64,000 bases of DNA from assembly GCA_012934845.2 (NCBI GenBank), contig WNNJ02000063.1, positions 119,175-183,174 of the forward strand, read 5' to 3'. A model generated the notes under the pieces. That model saw only the letters and a program-made list of their open reading frames with translations, made no database searches and had not been told where the DNA came from. A program made the position numbers and the translations under genes. Below, one piece after another: positions 62,590-64,000 of this stretch (positions are counted from its first letter, which is position 1; each line of letters begins with the position of its first letter). The DNA is from Pomphorhynchus laevis (Eukaryota; Acanthocephala; Palaeacanthocephala; Echinorhynchida; Pomphorhynchidae).

Positions 62590-63175
62590 GATATTATATT
62601 TTATAGGCCCATTTGCAAAAACCTGCAATTTGTATTCGATGGTGCAATCCGATGTTTTAACACGTTGCTCAAACCGATAATTCAGTATGGTCTTCAGGCT
62701 TTCTGGCCTGACTTGTCCGCGGCTAATTTCCATCAAATTGAAACTTGTCTATGGAGGTTCATAAAACGAGTAATTGCTGTGCCGTGAAAGTCATCATTTA
62801 CAGTAGTAGCAGCGCTGTCATGGATACTTCCCTTATCAGGTCATGTGAGTAAGCTCATTCAACTTCCGCAACCTCCAGTATTACTCAAGAATCTAGCGCA
62901 CTTTCGTTGCAACATATCTGTTTAGATACAGAATACTATAGTACCCCAACCTTCACTCGGATCAATTGGAGAAATCCACATTCGATAAAGTCACCGCTAA
63001 TCTAAAGAGTTTCCATCCACGGTTATCTCGACAAGTTTTGGCATATTCGCATCCCGGTTCATAATCGCACATTGACATGCTGATGTATTTACTGTTTCAA
63101 ACCTTGATGTTCTCTACTTCACATTTTTGCTTATCCCCCATTTTGAGATGGACTTAAACGATATCGATAAATTAC
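62590..63175 (+). mobile_element. LINE ORF2 3'-end fragment
   Basis: AIRCFNTLLKPIIQYGLQAF followed by WPDLSAANFHQIETCLWRFI is the post-RT region of LINE ORF2 (…LLRPILEYG…W…ER.QR…). The frame stops after KRVIAVP, but further similar pieces (SNLDVLYFTFLLIPHFEMD) lie near 63100. Not the same element as at 34-38 kb. Confidence 0.5.
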
Positions 63176-63462
63176 GCTAATAATAAAACATTGAATATTT
63201 GATTGCTTATGACTTATATTTGATATATGTAAATTTATTTATTTGATGTAGCCCAATGCCGAGATGAGTGGCCAAATAAATTATCTCTTCATAATTAATA
63301 ATAATTGATTAATAAATAATAAAACTTTAGTTGATTTCTAAGTTTCTTAACAAATTGTGGTAAATTAATCAAAATTAGTCAATTCAAAGGTAATAAACTG
63401 TCCATGCTAGTCTATCATTGGAAAATGAATTCACGTTAAAGGAAATTGCTAATATCCAGAAG

Positions 63463-64000
63463 TTAAATTTTAAAAGTTAAACTCCAATATGCATCAATTA
63501 AATTATTTAAACGATTTTGAAAGCCAATATCGTTACAAATTGTTGCAATTCTCAAAATTTCATTATTTAATGTATTATATTTTATATTATATGATATGCG
63601 TGAACGTTCATGCAAAAATAAATTTCTTGTAAATTTACAAATGTCATCTTTACGATATAAATTAAAAGTAGTTTCTCTTGATGTAAATTTAATATTCATA
63701 TCTAGATATACACCTTCTTTATCATCAATATTGGTTTTGTTAAGAATAAGGCTTTCTGTATAAATTTGTTCGCTTATTGAATAGAAATATAGAAATTATT
63801 AGAGTTAAATACTCATATATCATCAATATATCGAAACATATCTTTCATTTCTTTATATAATTTAGATTTATTTTTAAACAGTTATGAGCAAATATAAACC
63901 TAGTTTTATATTAACCTAGATATTGTTATAGTATCCTAGTTTAAAATATGTATCTATTAAATTATTTAAATGATTTTGAAAGCCAATATCGTTACAAATT
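63463..64000 (-). mobile_element. Penelope-like element reverse transcriptase, fossil, runs off the window
   Basis: Minus strand: FRYIDDI near 63840 (RT motif C), then GVYLDMNIKFTSRETTFNLY and RKDDICKFTRNLFLHERSRI, the PLE post-catalytic thumb region. The segment at about 63950-64000 repeats 63490-63540 (TTAAATGATTTTGAAAGCCAATATCGTTAC in two parts), showing a second copy at the edge. Broken. Confidence 0.75.

Overview
The window is AT-rich (roughly three quarters A+T by eye) animal nuclear DNA. It carries spliced eukaryotic genes with GT-AG introns, a p38-regulated MAPKAPK2/3-type kinase (a metazoan family), major vault protein, RAD23, and a mixed load of Penelope-like elements (PLEs), LINEs, a hAT transposon and foldback elements. 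I take it to be an invertebrate and cannot name the species from sequence alone. Introns fall into two classes: tiny ones (44-83 nt) and long ones (1-6 kb) packed with repeats. Layout: (1) 402-3875 +, the 3' half of the major vault protein gene, four exons, with one in-frame TAA at a conserved position. (2) 4.0-11.1 kb, dispersed repeats, a foldback MITE, ribozyme-like repeats and a PLE reverse transcriptase fossil. (3) 11767-12309 -, a small gene with an MGCC acylation-type N terminus, followed by a minisatellite. (4) 14.4-16.4 kb, a second foldback MITE and a perfect 356-bp tandem duplication. (5) 17118-33824 +, a complete ten-exon MAPKAPK2-like kinase gene (362 codons). Its long introns hold ~360-bp tandem repeats, PLE pieces with a GIY-YIG endonuclease, and a decayed duplicate of its own fourth exon. 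(6) 34.2-38.1 kb +, a comparatively GC-rich LINE with recognisable ORF1 and ORF2. (7) 38.3-39.6 kb, a fossil of an invertebrate RT family. (8) 40179-42877 -, the C-terminal half of a CDK-like kinase gene carrying a hAT transposon (40330-42497, intact 604-codon transposase). Its 8-bp target duplication lies on a 3' splice site. (9) 44.4-53.6 kb, a 176-aa hypothetical gene with a duplicated tail, minisatellites, LINE scraps and GATA-rich tandem DNA. (10) 54.5-56.7 kb, another ribozyme-like repeat and a clean type I hammerhead ribozyme. (11) 57385-61323 -, a complete seven-exon RAD23 gene. (12) 61.6-64 kb, further RT, LINE and PLE fossils. The most unusual signal is a set of at least five sequence-unrelated repeat families (A-E in the entries). 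All contain the hammerhead core words CGAAAC and CTGATGA, in permuted order, flanked by arms that are complementary within a family but different between families. A second complementary pair interleaves with the first, giving a pseudoknot-like layout. Two of the families occur as head-to-tail units of 359-360 bp, the format of ribozyme-bearing satellites and retrozymes. A canonical hammerhead (55465-55506 -) and several PLE fragments lie in the same window. The kinase, vault protein and RAD23 genes are ordinary host genes and show no functional linkage to each other.
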